Positions 26,522 to 35,921 of a stretch of 64,000 bases of DNA are shown here, piece by piece. The first letter of the stretch is position 1; every line of letters begins with the position of its first letter. The notes under the pieces were generated by a model. The model saw only the letters and a list, made by a program, of their open reading frames with translations. It ran no database searches and was not told the DNA's origin. A program made the position numbers and the translations under genes. Origin of the DNA: Enterobacteriaceae bacterium B14 (lineage in GTDB: Bacteria > Pseudomonadota > Gammaproteobacteria > Enterobacterales > Enterobacteriaceae); NCBI GenBank assembly GCA_000307305.1, contig DF158882.1, positions 867,495 through 931,494 of the forward strand. The letters run 5' to 3'.

Positions 26522-26814
26522 AGAGGATTAATCACTTTTTCTTTACGCGCTATGAACGGTGTTTCATCAATAACCACTTCTTGCTGTGATACTGATGCCG
26601 TGCTTTTGTTTTTAGACGCGACATGGCTCAATGCCCGATGAACAATCCGCTCTGCCCCCCAAGCCACCAAAAGGCGCAAAGGCCGACGGCTAATACCTTT
26701 GACCAGAAAACCGCCCACGGCCGCCGGTGCATATAACAAGGCGAAAGGTAATAATACCGTACCTAGTTTTTTAATCTTAGGCATTGCTGTACGAGTCAAT
26801 GCATGAACCTTCAT
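26494..26814 (-). CDS. pspD: Phage shock protein D with extended C-terminus
   Basis: Last gene of the pspABCD operon, a small peripheral inner-membrane protein of unclear role. This copy has 106 residues, against 73 in E. coli. Residues 1-70 match PspD: a GTVLLPFALLYAPAAVGGF hydrophobic stretch (about 17-35), then KGISRRPLRLLVAW. The last about 35 residues are an added hydrophilic tail ending in VKTTR. The tail overlaps the end of a convergent acetyltransferase gene by 28 bases, suggesting that loss of the older stop codon extended the frame. It follows pspC by 41 bases. Its membership of the psp operon is clear; the tail's role is not. Confidence 0.85.
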   Translation of the reverse strand: MKVHALTRTAMPKIKKLGTVLLPFALLYAPAAVGGFLVKGISRRPLRLLVAWGAERIVHRALSHVASKNKSTASVSQQEVVIDETPFIARKEKVINPLQERVKTTR

Positions 26815-26855
26815 GGCGTTCTCCTGTCTGAATCAACGGCAACAATCATCACTAA

Positions 26856-27203
26856 TTAGAGCTGGCTAAACTTACTTCGAGTACGATAAGTATCAGAGGT
26901 AACATAACGCTCTAACTCACGTAATCGTTTTTCATTGTTCGCAAATTCATTTTCCATCAATATAAACGTCTGGCGCGAAGACATTTCGCGATTGCCATCA
27001 TTCACATCATATTCCAGCGGCTTAAGCATAAATGCCAAAATGGCGTAGGCCAATATAGTAAAAACAAACAACCCGCAGAACAGTGCAAGTACAGCAAGCA
27101 AACGAACGACGATCAATGGTACATCAAAAGAGTGGGAGATACCGGCACATACACCAGATATCATGCCCTGCTCAGGCATACGGTATAACTTACGTGTCAT
27201 CAT
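26856..27203 (-). CDS. pspC: Phage shock protein C
   Basis: Inner-membrane sensor/regulator (115 residues) that with PspB relieves PspA inhibition of PspF when the membrane is damaged. A PspC domain covers residues about 3-62: RKLYRMPEQGMISGVCAGIS, then one or two hydrophobic helices (IVVRLLAVLALFCGLFVFTILAYAILAFML, about 31-60). The cytoplasmic C-terminal tail is charged and leucine-zipper-like (ENEFANNEKRLRELERYV). The gene follows pspB by 5 bases. Two adjacent ATGs could start it; the difference is one residue. In Yersinia PspB/C also protect against mislocalised secretins. Confidence 0.94.
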   Translation of the reverse strand: MMTRKLYRMPEQGMISGVCAGISHSFDVPLIVVRLLAVLALFCGLFVFTILAYAILAFMLKPLEYDVNDGNREMSSRQTFILMENEFANNEKRLRELERYVTSDTYRTRSKFSQL

Positions 27204-27208
27204 ATTGA

Positions 27209-27439
27209 TTACCTCCAGTTTGGCTGCTCCGTATCTAAGATAGATTCCAATACCTGAATACGTTCACGCATCTGTTGTGCCTCGCGGCTCAACTGAATCA
27301 ACCGCTGCCGCTCCTGCGTACTTAATTCGCCACGCCCCGTTTTATTACCGTAATAGTGCATAAACAACCAAATCGGTACGATAAAAATGACAAATATTGT
27401 CATAGGGATCGCAAATAATCCCATTAGAATCCAGCCCAT
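27209..27439 (-). CDS. pspB: Phage shock protein B
   Basis: A small inner-membrane protein (76 residues) with one N-terminal helix (about 3-27, LFAIPMTIFVIFIVPIWLFMH) and a cytoplasmic coiled coil (about 40-68, RQRLIQLSREAQQMRERIQVLESIL). It acts with PspC as positive regulator of the stress response. The ending LDTEQPNWR matches E. coli. It is separated from pspA by a 129-base gap containing a hairpin, while pspC follows within 5 bases, so PspB and PspC are probably made in lower amounts than PspA. Confidence 0.94.
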   Translation of the reverse strand: MGWILMGLFAIPMTIFVIFIVPIWLFMHYYGNKTGRGELSTQERQRLIQLSREAQQMRERIQVLESILDTEQPNWR

Positions 27440-27515
27440 TAGCTTCCCTTATTTTCTGTCTCCTGTGTCAAAGGAGATACTGGTTTATAAAATTGCGTCT
27501 ATCTCTCTTACCTAA

Positions 27516-27532
27516 TGGGCTCAAAGAGCCCA
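27516..27532 (-). other. Intercistronic hairpin pspA-pspB
   Basis: A 7-bp perfect stem (TGGGCTC / GAGCCCA) with an AAA-type three-base loop in the 129-base pspA-pspB gap. It lacks a T run, so it is more likely to protect the abundant pspA mRNA or attenuate than to terminate fully. Confidence 0.5.
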
Positions 27533-27568
27533 CGGTATTTAGCATTCAGCTTCATAGAGCGAGTTGTT

Positions 27569-28240
27569 TTACTCGCTCTCTTTTTTACCGAGCTTAACTT
27601 TTAATTCTTCTAGCTGACGTGAGATTTCATCATCTGCTTTTAGCTCTGCAAATTGCTGATTAACACTTTGCTGCTTGCCCAGACCAAAACTTTCTGCTTC
27701 TGCTTCCATATGGTCGATACGGCGTTCAAACTGTTCAAAGCGAGCCATTGCTTCATCAATCTTGCCGCTGTCTAACTGGCGACGTACATCACGGGATGAT
27801 TCTGCCGCTTTGTGACGTAAGGTCAATGATTGCTGACGTGCACGCGTTTCAATCAATTTATTTTCTAACTCACCAATCTCTTTTTGTACACGGTTTAGCG
27901 TCTCTTCAACAACATCAACTTCACGTTGTAAAACAGCCAATAAATCGGCAACTTTTTGCTTTTCAATAAGCGCGAGGCGAGCCAGATCTTCTTTACCACG
28001 TACTAATGCCAGTTCTGCTTTATCCTGCCATTCGTTCAGTTGAACGTCACCTTGAGTGATTCGGCGCTGAAGCTGCTTTTTCTCTGCCAGTGCACGTGCT
28101 GAGTTTGAACGTACTTCCACCAACGTATCTTCCATTTCCTGAATCATCAGGCGAACCATCTTCTGCGGATCTTCTGCTTTATCCAGCAGGGAATTGATAT
28201 TGGCGTTTACGATATCTGCAAAACGAGAAAAAATACCCAT
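27569..28240 (-). CDS. pspA: Phage shock protein A
   Basis: IM30/ESCRT-III-like protein (223 residues; 222 in E. coli). At rest it binds and inhibits PspF. Under proton-leak stress it oligomerises on the membrane. The N-terminal amphipathic helix [19 protein letters not shown] (1-19) is intact. The rest is almost all coiled coil with heptads (about 25-190), including the [12 protein letters not shown] and [28 protein letters not shown] segments. The ATG at 28240 has AGAGG upstream and gives the conserved start; an earlier in-frame ATG at 28264 would add 8 residues. It is transcribed from a sigma-54 promoter divergent from pspF. Confidence 0.96.
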   Translation of the reverse strand: MGIFSRFADIVNANINSLLDKAEDPQKMVRLMIQEMEDTLVEVRSNSARALAEKKQLQRRITQGDVQLNEWQDKAELALVRGKEDLARLALIEKQKVADLLAVLQREVDVVEETLNRVQKEIGELENKLIETRARQQSLTLRHKAAESSRDVRRQLDSGKIDEAMARFEQFERRIDHMEAEAESFGLGKQQSVNQQFAELKADDEISRQLEELKVKLGKKESE

Positions 28241-28298
28241 AATTAACATCCTCTTTTTCTTCATAATGGCATTCGTTGATGCCCGACACGTAGATATA

Positions 28299-28316
28299 TA
28301 TCAAGATGCGTGCCAA
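28299..28316 (-). promoter_or_regulatory. Sigma-54 promoter of pspABCD
   Basis: On the minus strand TTGGCACGCATCTTGATA fits the -24/-12 consensus TGGCAC-N5-TTGC, with one change in the -12 element. The E. coli pspA promoter has the same TTGGCACGCA start. It lies 59 bases before the pspA ATG, with PspF-binding and IHF sequence expected in the rest of the 191-base gap to pspF. Confidence 0.88.
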
Positions 28317-28431
28317 CTTTTAATTAAAAATAACACAATGAAATATAAAGATTTTTTTATTTTGTTGCTCATATGCATTAAACATGATGTGATGAATAAA
28401 ACCAACTAGTGGTGAAAATAACGAACACACT

Positions 28432-29472
28432 ATGGATAACTTACATAACAACGACGGCATATTAGGTGAAGCAAACTCTTTTTTAGAGATGTTAGAGCAA
28501 GTCTCTCAGCTTGCCCCGCTCAATAAACCGGTATTAGTCATTGGTGAACGCGGTACGGGGAAAGAACTCATTGCTCGACGGCTACATTATCTCTCAAAGC
28601 GTTGGGAAGGCCCGTTTATTTCGCTTAACTGTGCTGCACTCAGCGAAACCTTACTCGACTCTGAACTATTCGGCCATGAAGCAGGTGCATTTACCGGTGC
28701 ACAGCGCCGCCATTTAGGCCGTTTTGAGCGAGCCGATGGTGGCACACTCTTTCTGGATGAATTAGCAACAGCACCTATGCTCGTTCAGGAGAAATTACTT
28801 CGTGTTATCGAGTACGGCCACCTTGAGCGCGTAGGCGGCACCCAGCCCCTTCACGTTGATGTTCGACTCGTGTGTGCAACCAACGCCGACCTTCCCTCAC
28901 TCGCTGCCGAAGGAAAGTTTCGCGCAGACTTGCTCGACAGATTAGCTTTCGACGTAGTGCAACTCCCTCCCTTACGCCACAGGAAACAAGACATCATGCT
29001 GATGTCCGAACACTTTGCCGTTCAGATGAGCAGAGAATTGGGGTTTCCATTGTTCTCTGGTTTCACCGCCCATGCGCGCCAAACACTATTAGACTACTCA
29101 TGGCCAGGAAACATCCGCGAGTTAAAGAACGTGGTCGAACGCTCCGTTTATCGGCACAACGATGTAGAGCAACCACTGGATAACATCATCCTTAATCCCT
29201 TCACCTCCTTGGCACTTCCCTCTCTTGCCAACCCGACAACATCGTCAGCGGCACTAGATACTGAAGAACGCCCTATCGCCTTTCCGCTCGATCTAAAAAC
29301 ATGGCTAGCAGAGAAAGAAAAAAGTGCCATCGAACAGGCACTCAATAAAGCTCGCTTCAATCAACGTAGGGCCGCAGAACTGCTCGGATTAACCTATCAT
29401 CAACTAAGGGGGATCCTGCGAAAGTACGGTATTGATGTAGGCCCAGAAGCCGAAAGTGGAACGCCATTGTAG
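28432..29472 (+). CDS. pspF: Sigma-54 enhancer-binding protein PspF
   Basis: Activator of psp transcription, 346 residues. It lacks an N-terminal receiver domain, as E. coli PspF does, and is held inactive by PspA. The AAA+ domain begins near residue 10 with Walker A GERGTGKE (about 38-45), the GAFTGA sigma-54 contact loop in FGHEAGAFTGAQRRH (about 80-94), and Walker B GGTLFLDE (about 103-110). The C-terminal Fis-type HTH (FNQRRAAELLGLTYHQLRGIL) is at about 310-330. The linker between them (residues about 250-290) is unlike that of E. coli. The last about 12 residues extend past the HTH. It is divergent from pspA and upstream of sap. Confidence 0.95.
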   Translation: MDNLHNNDGILGEANSFLEMLEQVSQLAPLNKPVLVIGERGTGKELIARRLHYLSKRWEGPFISLNCAALSETLLDSELFGHEAGAFTGAQRRHLGRFERADGGTLFLDELATAPMLVQEKLLRVIEYGHLERVGGTQPLHVDVRLVCATNADLPSLAAEGKFRADLLDRLAFDVVQLPPLRHRKQDIMLMSEHFAVQMSRELGFPLFSGFTAHARQTLLDYSWPGNIRELKNVVERSVYRHNDVEQPLDNIILNPFTSLALPSLANPTTSSAALDTEERPIAFPLDLKTWLAEKEKSAIEQALNKARFNQRRAAELLGLTYHQLRGILRKYGIDVGPEAESGTPL

Positions 29473-29598
29473 TGTAGTGACATAGTTATACGGCGCATTT
29501 TTCAGCAGACGCTCTCGATGCAATTGGGGAGTCGCGCAGAGTGCGTTACACTGTGCATAATCTTCTCGAATCAATTTATGCGTGGTCTAAGACCGTTT

Positions 29599-31284
29599 AT
29601 GCGTTTGATTAAAGCTCTCGGGTTCTCACTTGGCATGATGGCGTCATCCAGTCTTGTCTTTGCCGACACTGCCCCAGTGACCCCTGCTAATAATGAAACA
29701 CCAAGGCCCGCAGACATACGTCAAAGCGGTTTTGTATACTGCGTGAGCGGTATCCTTAATACCTTCAACCCTCAAATGGCAAGTAGTGGGTTAACCGTCG
29801 ATACACTAGCAGTACAGCTTTATGACCGCCTTCTGGATGTCGACCCTTACACCTACCTATTGATCCCAGAAATTGCTCAACGCTGGGAGGTTCAAGATGG
29901 TGGCGCAACCTATGTTTTTCACCTGAGAAAAGATATCCCATTCCAAACCACCGACTGGTTTACGCCCACTCGAAAACTGAATGCCGACGATGTTGTCTTC
30001 AGTTTTCGACGTATCTTTGATGCGCAAAGCCCCTACCATGAGGTGAATGGGGGTAACTATCCCTATTTCGATAGCCTTGATTTTGTCAGAAGCGTTGAGA
30101 GCGTAAAAAAACTAGACGAGTACACAGTAGAGATCCGATTAACCAAACCAGATGCATCATTCCTCTGGCATATGGCAACTCACTATGCCCCAGTCCTCTC
30201 CTCTGAATATGCTGATCTTTTAACTCAGCGCGGTGAACAGGAACAGATTGACCGCCTGCCTATCGGCACAGGGCCTTATAGACTCAGTGAGTATAAAGCG
30301 GGGCAGTTTATCCGCTTAGCACGTAACGACGCATACTGGAAAGGTATGCCAAGAATGCCACAGGTGGTGATAGACCTTGGTGCGGGGGGCACAGGTCGTT
30401 TATCCAAGCTCCTTACTGGAGAGTGTGATGTTCTCGCCTATCCTGCGGCAAGCCAGCTCTCGATTCTACGAGATGACCCTCGTCTTCGCCTGACACAGCG
30501 CCCGGGGATGAATATCGCTTATCTGGCCTTTAACACCCGCAAGCCACCGCTTAACGATCTGCGCGTACGCCAAGCGATTTCTCTCTCCATCAATAACCCA
30601 CGCCTAATGCAGTCCATTTACTATGGTTCCGCTGAAACAGCGACCTCTTTACTCCCAAGAGCATCATGGGCCTACGATCGTGAAGCGCAGATTAGCGAGT
30701 ACAACCCACAAAAAGCGAAGGAACTGCTAAAGGCCGCAGGTATTGACAAACTCAATCTGCATTTATGGGTGCCTAACGCCTCACAAGCCTACAACCCCAG
30801 CCCATTAAAAATGGCAGAACTGATACAAGCAGACCTAGCACAGATAGGAATAAAAGTGACCATCGTTCAGGTTGAGGGACGTTTTCAAGAGGAGCGTTTA
30901 AGTGATATGAACCACGAGTTGACATTGACGGGTTGGGCTACCGATAGCAACGATCCAGATAGCTTCTTCCGCCCTCTATTAAGCTGTGCCGCCATTGCCT
31001 CACAAACTAACTATGCACACTGGTGTAATGATCAATTTGACGATTTACTACAAAATGCACTGCGCTCCCAGCAGTTAGCTCAACGGGATGAGTATTACCA
31101 AGAAGCACAAAAAATCTTGGCTCGAGAGCTACCCATACTACCGCTGGCTTCATCGTTACGCTTGCAGGCAAACCGCTATGACATTAAAGGCTTGGTTTTA
31201 AGCCCGTTCGGCAACGCCTCATTCGCTGGCGTTTATCGTGAACTACCAGAAAAAGCGCCCGAAGCGCCGAAGGGTAAACCATGA
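29599..31284 (+). CDS. sapA: SapA periplasmic binding protein
   Basis: Solute-binding protein of the Sap ABC transporter, linked to antimicrobial-peptide resistance in Salmonella and Haemophilus and to putrescine export and K+ uptake effects in E. coli. From the chosen ATG (29599) it has 561 residues with a signal peptide ending SLVFA. An upstream ATG at 29578 and the longer frame from 29518 are possible but have no clear Shine-Dalgarno. E. coli SapA stretches are kept: [72 protein letters not shown] in part, and [19 protein letters not shown]. The stop overlaps the sapB start by 4 bases (ATGA). Confidence 0.93.
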   Translation: MRLIKALGFSLGMMASSSLVFADTAPVTPANNETPRPADIRQSGFVYCVSGILNTFNPQMASSGLTVDTLAVQLYDRLLDVDPYTYLLIPEIAQRWEVQDGGATYVFHLRKDIPFQTTDWFTPTRKLNADDVVFSFRRIFDAQSPYHEVNGGNYPYFDSLDFVRSVESVKKLDEYTVEIRLTKPDASFLWHMATHYAPVLSSEYADLLTQRGEQEQIDRLPIGTGPYRLSEYKAGQFIRLARNDAYWKGMPRMPQVVIDLGAGGTGRLSKLLTGECDVLAYPAASQLSILRDDPRLRLTQRPGMNIAYLAFNTRKPPLNDLRVRQAISLSINNPRLMQSIYYGSAETATSLLPRASWAYDREAQISEYNPQKAKELLKAAGIDKLNLHLWVPNASQAYNPSPLKMAELIQADLAQIGIKVTIVQVEGRFQEERLSDMNHELTLTGWATDSNDPDSFFRPLLSCAAIASQTNYAHWCNDQFDDLLQNALRSQQLAQRDEYYQEAQKILARELPILPLASSLRLQANRYDIKGLVLSPFGNASFAGVYRELPEKAPEAPKGKP

Positions 31285-32246
31285 TTATTTTTACGCTGCG
31301 CCGCCTGCTTCTGCTGCTAATTACGCTATTTATGCTCTCGCTAGTGAGTTTTAGCCTCTCCTATTATACGCCACACGGCCCTCTGGCTGGTGCTAACGTC
31401 TGGGATGCCTACTCTTTCTACATCACCAATCTGGTGAAAGGCGACCTCGGCTTCTCTAGCATTAATGGTCAGCCGATTCTGGGCCAGTTAAAAGATGTAT
31501 TCCCTGCCACAATGGAACTGTGCGTTATCTCTTTCTTACTAGCGCTCATTATTGGTATTCCTTTCGGTATTATCGCTGGTGTCACGCAAGGCAGATTGCC
31601 GGATATCGCAATAAGCTCTGTTGCACTGCTCGGTTTCTCCATCCCTGTATTCTGGCTTGCGTTGTTATTAATGCTGTTTTTCTCTCTGCATCTTGGCTGG
31701 CTACCTGTTTCTGGTCGCATCGACCTGCTCTATGAGGTAAAACCCGTGACAGGGTTAGCGCTGGTTGATGCTTGGTTATCTGACTCCCCCTACCGTAATG
31801 AGATGATGTGGAGTACCCTTCGCCACATGATCCTCCCTATCGTTGCGCTGAGTATTGCCCCTGCAACCGAAGTCATTCGGTTGATGAAAAACAGCACCAC
31901 CGATATTTACGAGAAAAACTTTATCAAAGCCGCTGCTACCCGTGGGTTATCAAGATTCACCATTATTCGTCGTCATCTCCTGCACAACGCATTACCGCCG
32001 ATTATTTCTAAACTTGGCCTACAGTTTTCCAGCATGTTAACGCTGGCGATGATTACAGAAATGGTCTTTAGCTGGCCGGGAATAGGCCGCTGGCTGATAA
32101 CAGCTATCCGCCAGCAGGATTATGCCGCTCTATCTGCAGGCGTAATGGTGGTGGGTGCACTGGTTCTCACTGTTAACGTTCTTTCCGATATTTTCGGTGC
32201 ACTAACTAATCCGCTAAAGCATAAGGAGTGGTATGCCTTACGATAG
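31281..32246 (+). CDS. sapB: Sap ABC transporter permease SapB
   Basis: A 321-residue inner-membrane permease of the binding-protein-dependent transport class (DppB/OppB type), with about 6 hydrophobic segments. It begins [19 protein letters not shown], as E. coli SapB does. The EAA coupling loop [24 protein letters not shown] is near residues 213-236. It overlaps sapA by 4 bases and sapC by 14. Translational coupling through the operon is implied. It works with SapC in the membrane channel. Confidence 0.95.
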   Translation: MIIFTLRRLLLLLITLFMLSLVSFSLSYYTPHGPLAGANVWDAYSFYITNLVKGDLGFSSINGQPILGQLKDVFPATMELCVISFLLALIIGIPFGIIAGVTQGRLPDIAISSVALLGFSIPVFWLALLLMLFFSLHLGWLPVSGRIDLLYEVKPVTGLALVDAWLSDSPYRNEMMWSTLRHMILPIVALSIAPATEVIRLMKNSTTDIYEKNFIKAAATRGLSRFTIIRRHLLHNALPPIISKLGLQFSSMLTLAMITEMVFSWPGIGRWLITAIRQQDYAALSAGVMVVGALVLTVNVLSDIFGALTNPLKHKEWYALR

Positions 32247-33123
32247 CGTTTATCGCGAAAAGCATGTCCCAGGTACCCTAAAAAATACGTGGAGCGCTTT
32301 ACGCAATGACACCTTAGCGATGATTGGCTTTTACGGCGTCTTAGCTCTGCTGATTCTCTGCCTAGTAGGTGATTGGCTTGCGCCTTATGCACTTGATCAG
32401 CAATTTCTCGGCTACCAGCTTCTGCCGCCTTCTTGGTCGCACTACGGTAATGTCTCATTCTTTCTAGGAACAGACGATCTTGGCCGCGATATAATGAGCC
32501 GTTTGCTCAGTGGTGTTGCGCCAACGTTTGGCTCTGCGTTGTTGGTTACGACTGGGGCTGTTTTTCTTGGTATTGTGCTGGGGATTTTCGCGGGGATCAC
32601 TCACGGTTTGCGCTCAGCCATTCTTAATCATATTTTAGACACCTTGCTCTCTATCCCTTCACTGCTGTTGGCTATTATCGTCGTGGCCTTTATTGGGCCT
32701 AGACTCGAACATGCCATGCTCGCCGTCTGGCTTGCCATCCTTCCTCATATTGTTCGCTCCGTCTATCAAGCGGTTCATGATGAGTTAGATAAAGAGTATG
32801 TCATTGCTGCCCGCTTAGATGGCGCAACCACTTGGGATATTCTGCGTGATGCCGTACTGCCTAATATCTCCCCGCTATTAGCCACTGAGTTTACCCGCTC
32901 ACTGTCTATGGCTATTCTTGATATTGCCGCACTCGGTTTTCTCGATCTCGGTGCACAGCTCCCCTCTCCTGAATGGGGCGCGATGCTAGGGGACTCATTA
33001 GACTTGGTGTACGTGGCACCTTGGAGTGTCATGCTACCCGGTGGCGCCATTTTGATTAGCGTCCTCCTTGTTAATATTCTAGGCGATGGTGTACGTCGCG
33101 CTATTCTTGCGGAGACCGAGTAA
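32233..33123 (+). CDS. sapC: Sap ABC transporter permease SapC
   Basis: A 296-residue permease of the DppC/OppC type with a cytoplasmic N-terminal segment followed by about 6 hydrophobic helices. The conserved [17 protein letters not shown] motif is near residues 78-94. The EAA-loop [20 protein letters not shown] is near 192-211. It overlaps sapB by 14 bases and ends in a TAATG arrangement where its stop shares a base with the sapD start. It pairs with SapB to form the channel. Confidence 0.95.
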   Translation: MPYDSVYREKHVPGTLKNTWSALRNDTLAMIGFYGVLALLILCLVGDWLAPYALDQQFLGYQLLPPSWSHYGNVSFFLGTDDLGRDIMSRLLSGVAPTFGSALLVTTGAVFLGIVLGIFAGITHGLRSAILNHILDTLLSIPSLLLAIIVVAFIGPRLEHAMLAVWLAILPHIVRSVYQAVHDELDKEYVIAARLDGATTWDILRDAVLPNISPLLATEFTRSLSMAILDIAALGFLDLGAQLPSPEWGAMLGDSLDLVYVAPWSVMLPGGAILISVLLVNILGDGVRRAILAETE

Positions 33124-34121
33124 TGCCTTTACTGGATATTCGCAATCTAACGATTGAACTACTGACCCCTGAAGGGCCAATCAAAGCCGTTGAGCGCGTC
33201 AGTCTAACGCTGAATGAGGGCGAAATACGCGGTCTGGTGGGTGAATCCGGCTCAGGCAAAAGCCTTATCGCCAAAGCAATCTGCGGCGTCAATAAAGACA
33301 ACTGGCGTGTTACTGCCGATCGCTTTCGCTTAGATGATGTCGATCTCCTTAAACTCTCCCCTCGCCAGCGTAGAAAAATCGTTGGGCACAATATCTCCAT
33401 GATCTTTCAGGAGCCTCAATCCTGTCTTGACCCTTCCGAGAATATTGGCAGACAGGTTATTCAGGCGATCCCTGGTTGGACCTATAAAGGCCATTGGTGG
33501 CAGCGATTCCACTGGCGTAAACGCAGAGCAATCGAACTGTTGCATCGCGTAGGGATTAAAGATCACAAAGATATTATGCGCAGCTATCCGTATGAGTTAA
33601 CGGAGGGTGAGTGCCAAAAAGTGATGATCGCTATCGCACTGGCCAACCAACCAAGGCTGCTGATTGCCGATGAGCCCACCAACTCAATGGAACCTACCAC
33701 GCAGGCGCAGATCTTCCGCCTGCTAGCAAGAATGAATCAAAACAACAACACCAGCATTCTGCTTATCAGCCATGATTTGCAAATGATGAGTAAATGGTCA
33801 CATAAAATCAATGTGATGTACTGTGGGCAGACGGTAGAAAGCGGGCCTAGTGAAGACCTTCTGGTACAGCCGCACCACCCTTATACTCAGGCGTTGATTC
33901 GCTCGATGCCTGACTTTGGTCGCGCCTTACCCTTTAAGAGTCGGTTGAACACCATGACAGGCGTTATTCCGTCCCTAGAACATCTGCCAATGGGGTGTCG
34001 TCTCGGCCCCCGTTGCCCTTACGCCCAGAAGAAGTGCATCGAAACACCTCGTCTACGTAATATTAAAGGCCATGAGTTCGCCTGCCACTTTCCGTTGAAT
34101 CTAGAGGAGCAGCCTCAATGA
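33123..34121 (+). CDS. sapD: Sap ABC transporter ATPase SapD
   Basis: A 332-residue ATPase of the peptide-transporter class. Walker A is GESGSGKS (about 40-47). Walker B is LLIADEPT. The ABC signature is not LSGGQ but LTEGE, as in E. coli SapD, so it is a family trait. The C-terminal oligopeptide-transporter domain with a cysteine cluster ([14 protein letters not shown], about 290-303) resembles the iron-sulfur-type motif of the OppD/DppD family. In E. coli SapD supports Trk-dependent potassium uptake through ATP binding. It overlaps sapF by 4 bases. Confidence 0.95.
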   Translation: MPLLDIRNLTIELLTPEGPIKAVERVSLTLNEGEIRGLVGESGSGKSLIAKAICGVNKDNWRVTADRFRLDDVDLLKLSPRQRRKIVGHNISMIFQEPQSCLDPSENIGRQVIQAIPGWTYKGHWWQRFHWRKRRAIELLHRVGIKDHKDIMRSYPYELTEGECQKVMIAIALANQPRLLIADEPTNSMEPTTQAQIFRLLARMNQNNNTSILLISHDLQMMSKWSHKINVMYCGQTVESGPSEDLLVQPHHPYTQALIRSMPDFGRALPFKSRLNTMTGVIPSLEHLPMGCRLGPRCPYAQKKCIETPRLRNIKGHEFACHFPLNLEEQPQ

Positions 34122-34924
34122 AAACGCTGCTGGAAGTCCGCAACCTCTCGAAAGTGTTCCGCTATCGCACAGGCCTGTTTCGCCCCGGTTATTTAGAGGC
34201 CGTTAAGCCCATCAGCTTCACCCTGCGTGAAAAACAGACTATGGCGATTATCGGTGAAAATGGGTCAGGTAAATCGACACTGGCTAAGATGATCTCCGGC
34301 ATGACAGAGCCAACATCAGGAGAGATTCTGATCGACGATCACAAGCTGGAGTACGGTGACTATGGCTATCGCAGCCAGCGGATCAGAATGATATTTCAGG
34401 ATCCTAGCACCTCACTGAACCCCCGCCAACGTATTGGGCAGTTGCTGGAAGCTCCACTAAAATTGAATACAGCGCTGAGTATTCACGAACGTGAGCAGCG
34501 AATTAACCAAACGCTACGGCAGGTTGGCTTATTACCTGACCACGCTTACTACTATCCCTATATGCTCGCGGCAGGACAAAAACAGCGTATCGCCTTAGCC
34601 AGAGCCTTAATTCTGCAACCGCAGATCATTATTGCCGATGAAGCACTGGCGTCATTAGATATGTCGATGCGCTCTCAGATCATTAATCTCATGCTGGAGT
34701 TACAGGAGACCCACGGGATCTCCTATATCTACGTCACTCAGCATTTAGGAATGATGAAACACATCAGTGATCAGGTTTTGGTTATGCAAAATGGTGAAGT
34801 GGTTGAACGTGGGAATACCGCGGAAGTGCTCGCCTCGCCATTACACGATTTAACTCGACGTTTAATCACCAGTCACTTTGGTGAATCGCTCACAGCGGAT
34901 GCATGGCGTGTTGATGGTAATTAA
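34118..34924 (+). CDS. sapF: Sap ABC transporter ATPase SapF
   Basis: A 268-residue ATPase paired with SapD. Walker A is [12 protein letters not shown] (about 47-58), Walker B is [12 protein letters not shown] (about 175-186). The signature is LAAGQ, again a variant of LSGGQ. It lacks the C-terminal cysteine domain seen in SapD. The end SLTADAWR matches E. coli SapF. It is the last gene of the operon. fabI follows after about 100 bases and has its own start region. Confidence 0.95.
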   Translation: MKTLLEVRNLSKVFRYRTGLFRPGYLEAVKPISFTLREKQTMAIIGENGSGKSTLAKMISGMTEPTSGEILIDDHKLEYGDYGYRSQRIRMIFQDPSTSLNPRQRIGQLLEAPLKLNTALSIHEREQRINQTLRQVGLLPDHAYYYPYMLAAGQKQRIALARALILQPQIIIADEALASLDMSMRSQIINLMLELQETHGISYIYVTQHLGMMKHISDQVLVMQNGEVVERGNTAEVLASPLHDLTRRLITSHFGESLTADAWRVDGN

Positions 34925-35027
34925 GGCGACTGCTCGGAGCAGAAAGACAAAATACGCATCAACGCCGATAGCGTGTTAGAATTCATCCGTTTGTTTTACA
35001 GTTACTATGACTACAAGGATTATTGCT

Positions 35028-35816
35028 ATGGGTTTTCTTACCGGTAAACGCATTCTGATTACTGGCGTTGCCAGCAACCGCTCTATCGCTTTCGGTATTG
35101 CTCAGGCTATGCACCGTGAAGGGGCTGAGCTGGCTTTCACTTATCAAAACGAAAAATTAAAATCACGCGTTGAAGGCTTTGCCGCAGAATTAGGCTCTAA
35201 CATCGTTCTCCCTTGCGATGTGGCAGAAGACGCTAGCATTGAATCACTGTTCAGCGAACTGGTTAAAGTCTGGCCTAAATTCGACGGTTTTGTTCACTCC
35301 ATCGGTTTCGCTCCTGGCGATCAGTTAGATGGCGATTATGTGAATGCCGTTACCCGTGAAGGCTTTAAAATCGCTCATGACATTAGCTCATACAGCTTCG
35401 TTGCTATGGCGAAAGCCTGCCGCAGTATGCTAAACCCAGATTCTGCGCTGTTGACCCTCTCCTATTTGGGTGCAGAGCGCGCCATCCCTAACTACAACGT
35501 AATGGGTCTGGCTAAAGCGTCTCTGGAAGCGAACGTCCGTTACATGGCTAACGCAATGGGTCCTGAAGGTGTGCGTGTTAACGCAATTTCTGCTGGCCCT
35601 ATCCGTACACTTGCAGCTTCTGGCATTAAAGATTTCAGAAAAATGCTGGCTCACTGCGAAGCCGTTACCCCAATTCGTCGCGTTGTGACGATTGAAGACG
35701 TGGGCAACAGTGCTGCCTTCTTATGCTCTAACTTATCTGCTGGTGTTTCCGGTGAAGTCCTTCACGTTGACGGTGGCTTTAGCATCGCGGCGATGAACGA
35801 GTTAGAACTAAGCTAA
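35028..35816 (+). CDS. fabI: Enoyl-[acyl-carrier-protein] reductase FabI
   Basis: NADH-dependent reductase that finishes each round of fatty acid elongation; it is the triclosan and isoniazid-class target in enterics. With the ATG at 35028 (AAGGA upstream) it has 262 residues, as in E. coli. The Rossmann glycine motif is [13 protein letters not shown] (13-25). The catalytic pair Tyr156 and Lys163 lies in NYNVMGLAK. Gly93, Met159 and Phe203, where triclosan resistance changes arise, have the wild-type residue. It is an SDR of the enoyl-reductase class. A strong terminator follows. Confidence 0.97.
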   Translation: MGFLTGKRILITGVASNRSIAFGIAQAMHREGAELAFTYQNEKLKSRVEGFAAELGSNIVLPCDVAEDASIESLFSELVKVWPKFDGFVHSIGFAPGDQLDGDYVNAVTREGFKIAHDISSYSFVAMAKACRSMLNPDSALLTLSYLGAERAIPNYNVMGLAKASLEANVRYMANAMGPEGVRVNAISAGPIRTLAASGIKDFRKMLAHCEAVTPIRRVVTIEDVGNSAAFLCSNLSAGVSGEVLHVDGGFSIAAMNELELS

Positions 35817-35834
35817 TTCTGTTTTAACATTCAA

Positions 35835-35866
35835 ACGACACCCCACAAATGTGGGGTGTCGTTTTA
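35835..35866 (+). terminator. Terminator after fabI
   Basis: Stem ACGACACCCCACA / TGTGGGGTGTCGT with a very short loop, then TTTATT. Confidence 0.9.
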
Positions 35867-35921
35867 TTAGAAAACTACTTACATCACCTACAAAATCTAC
35901 TCGCTGGAATCACCGGAATAT

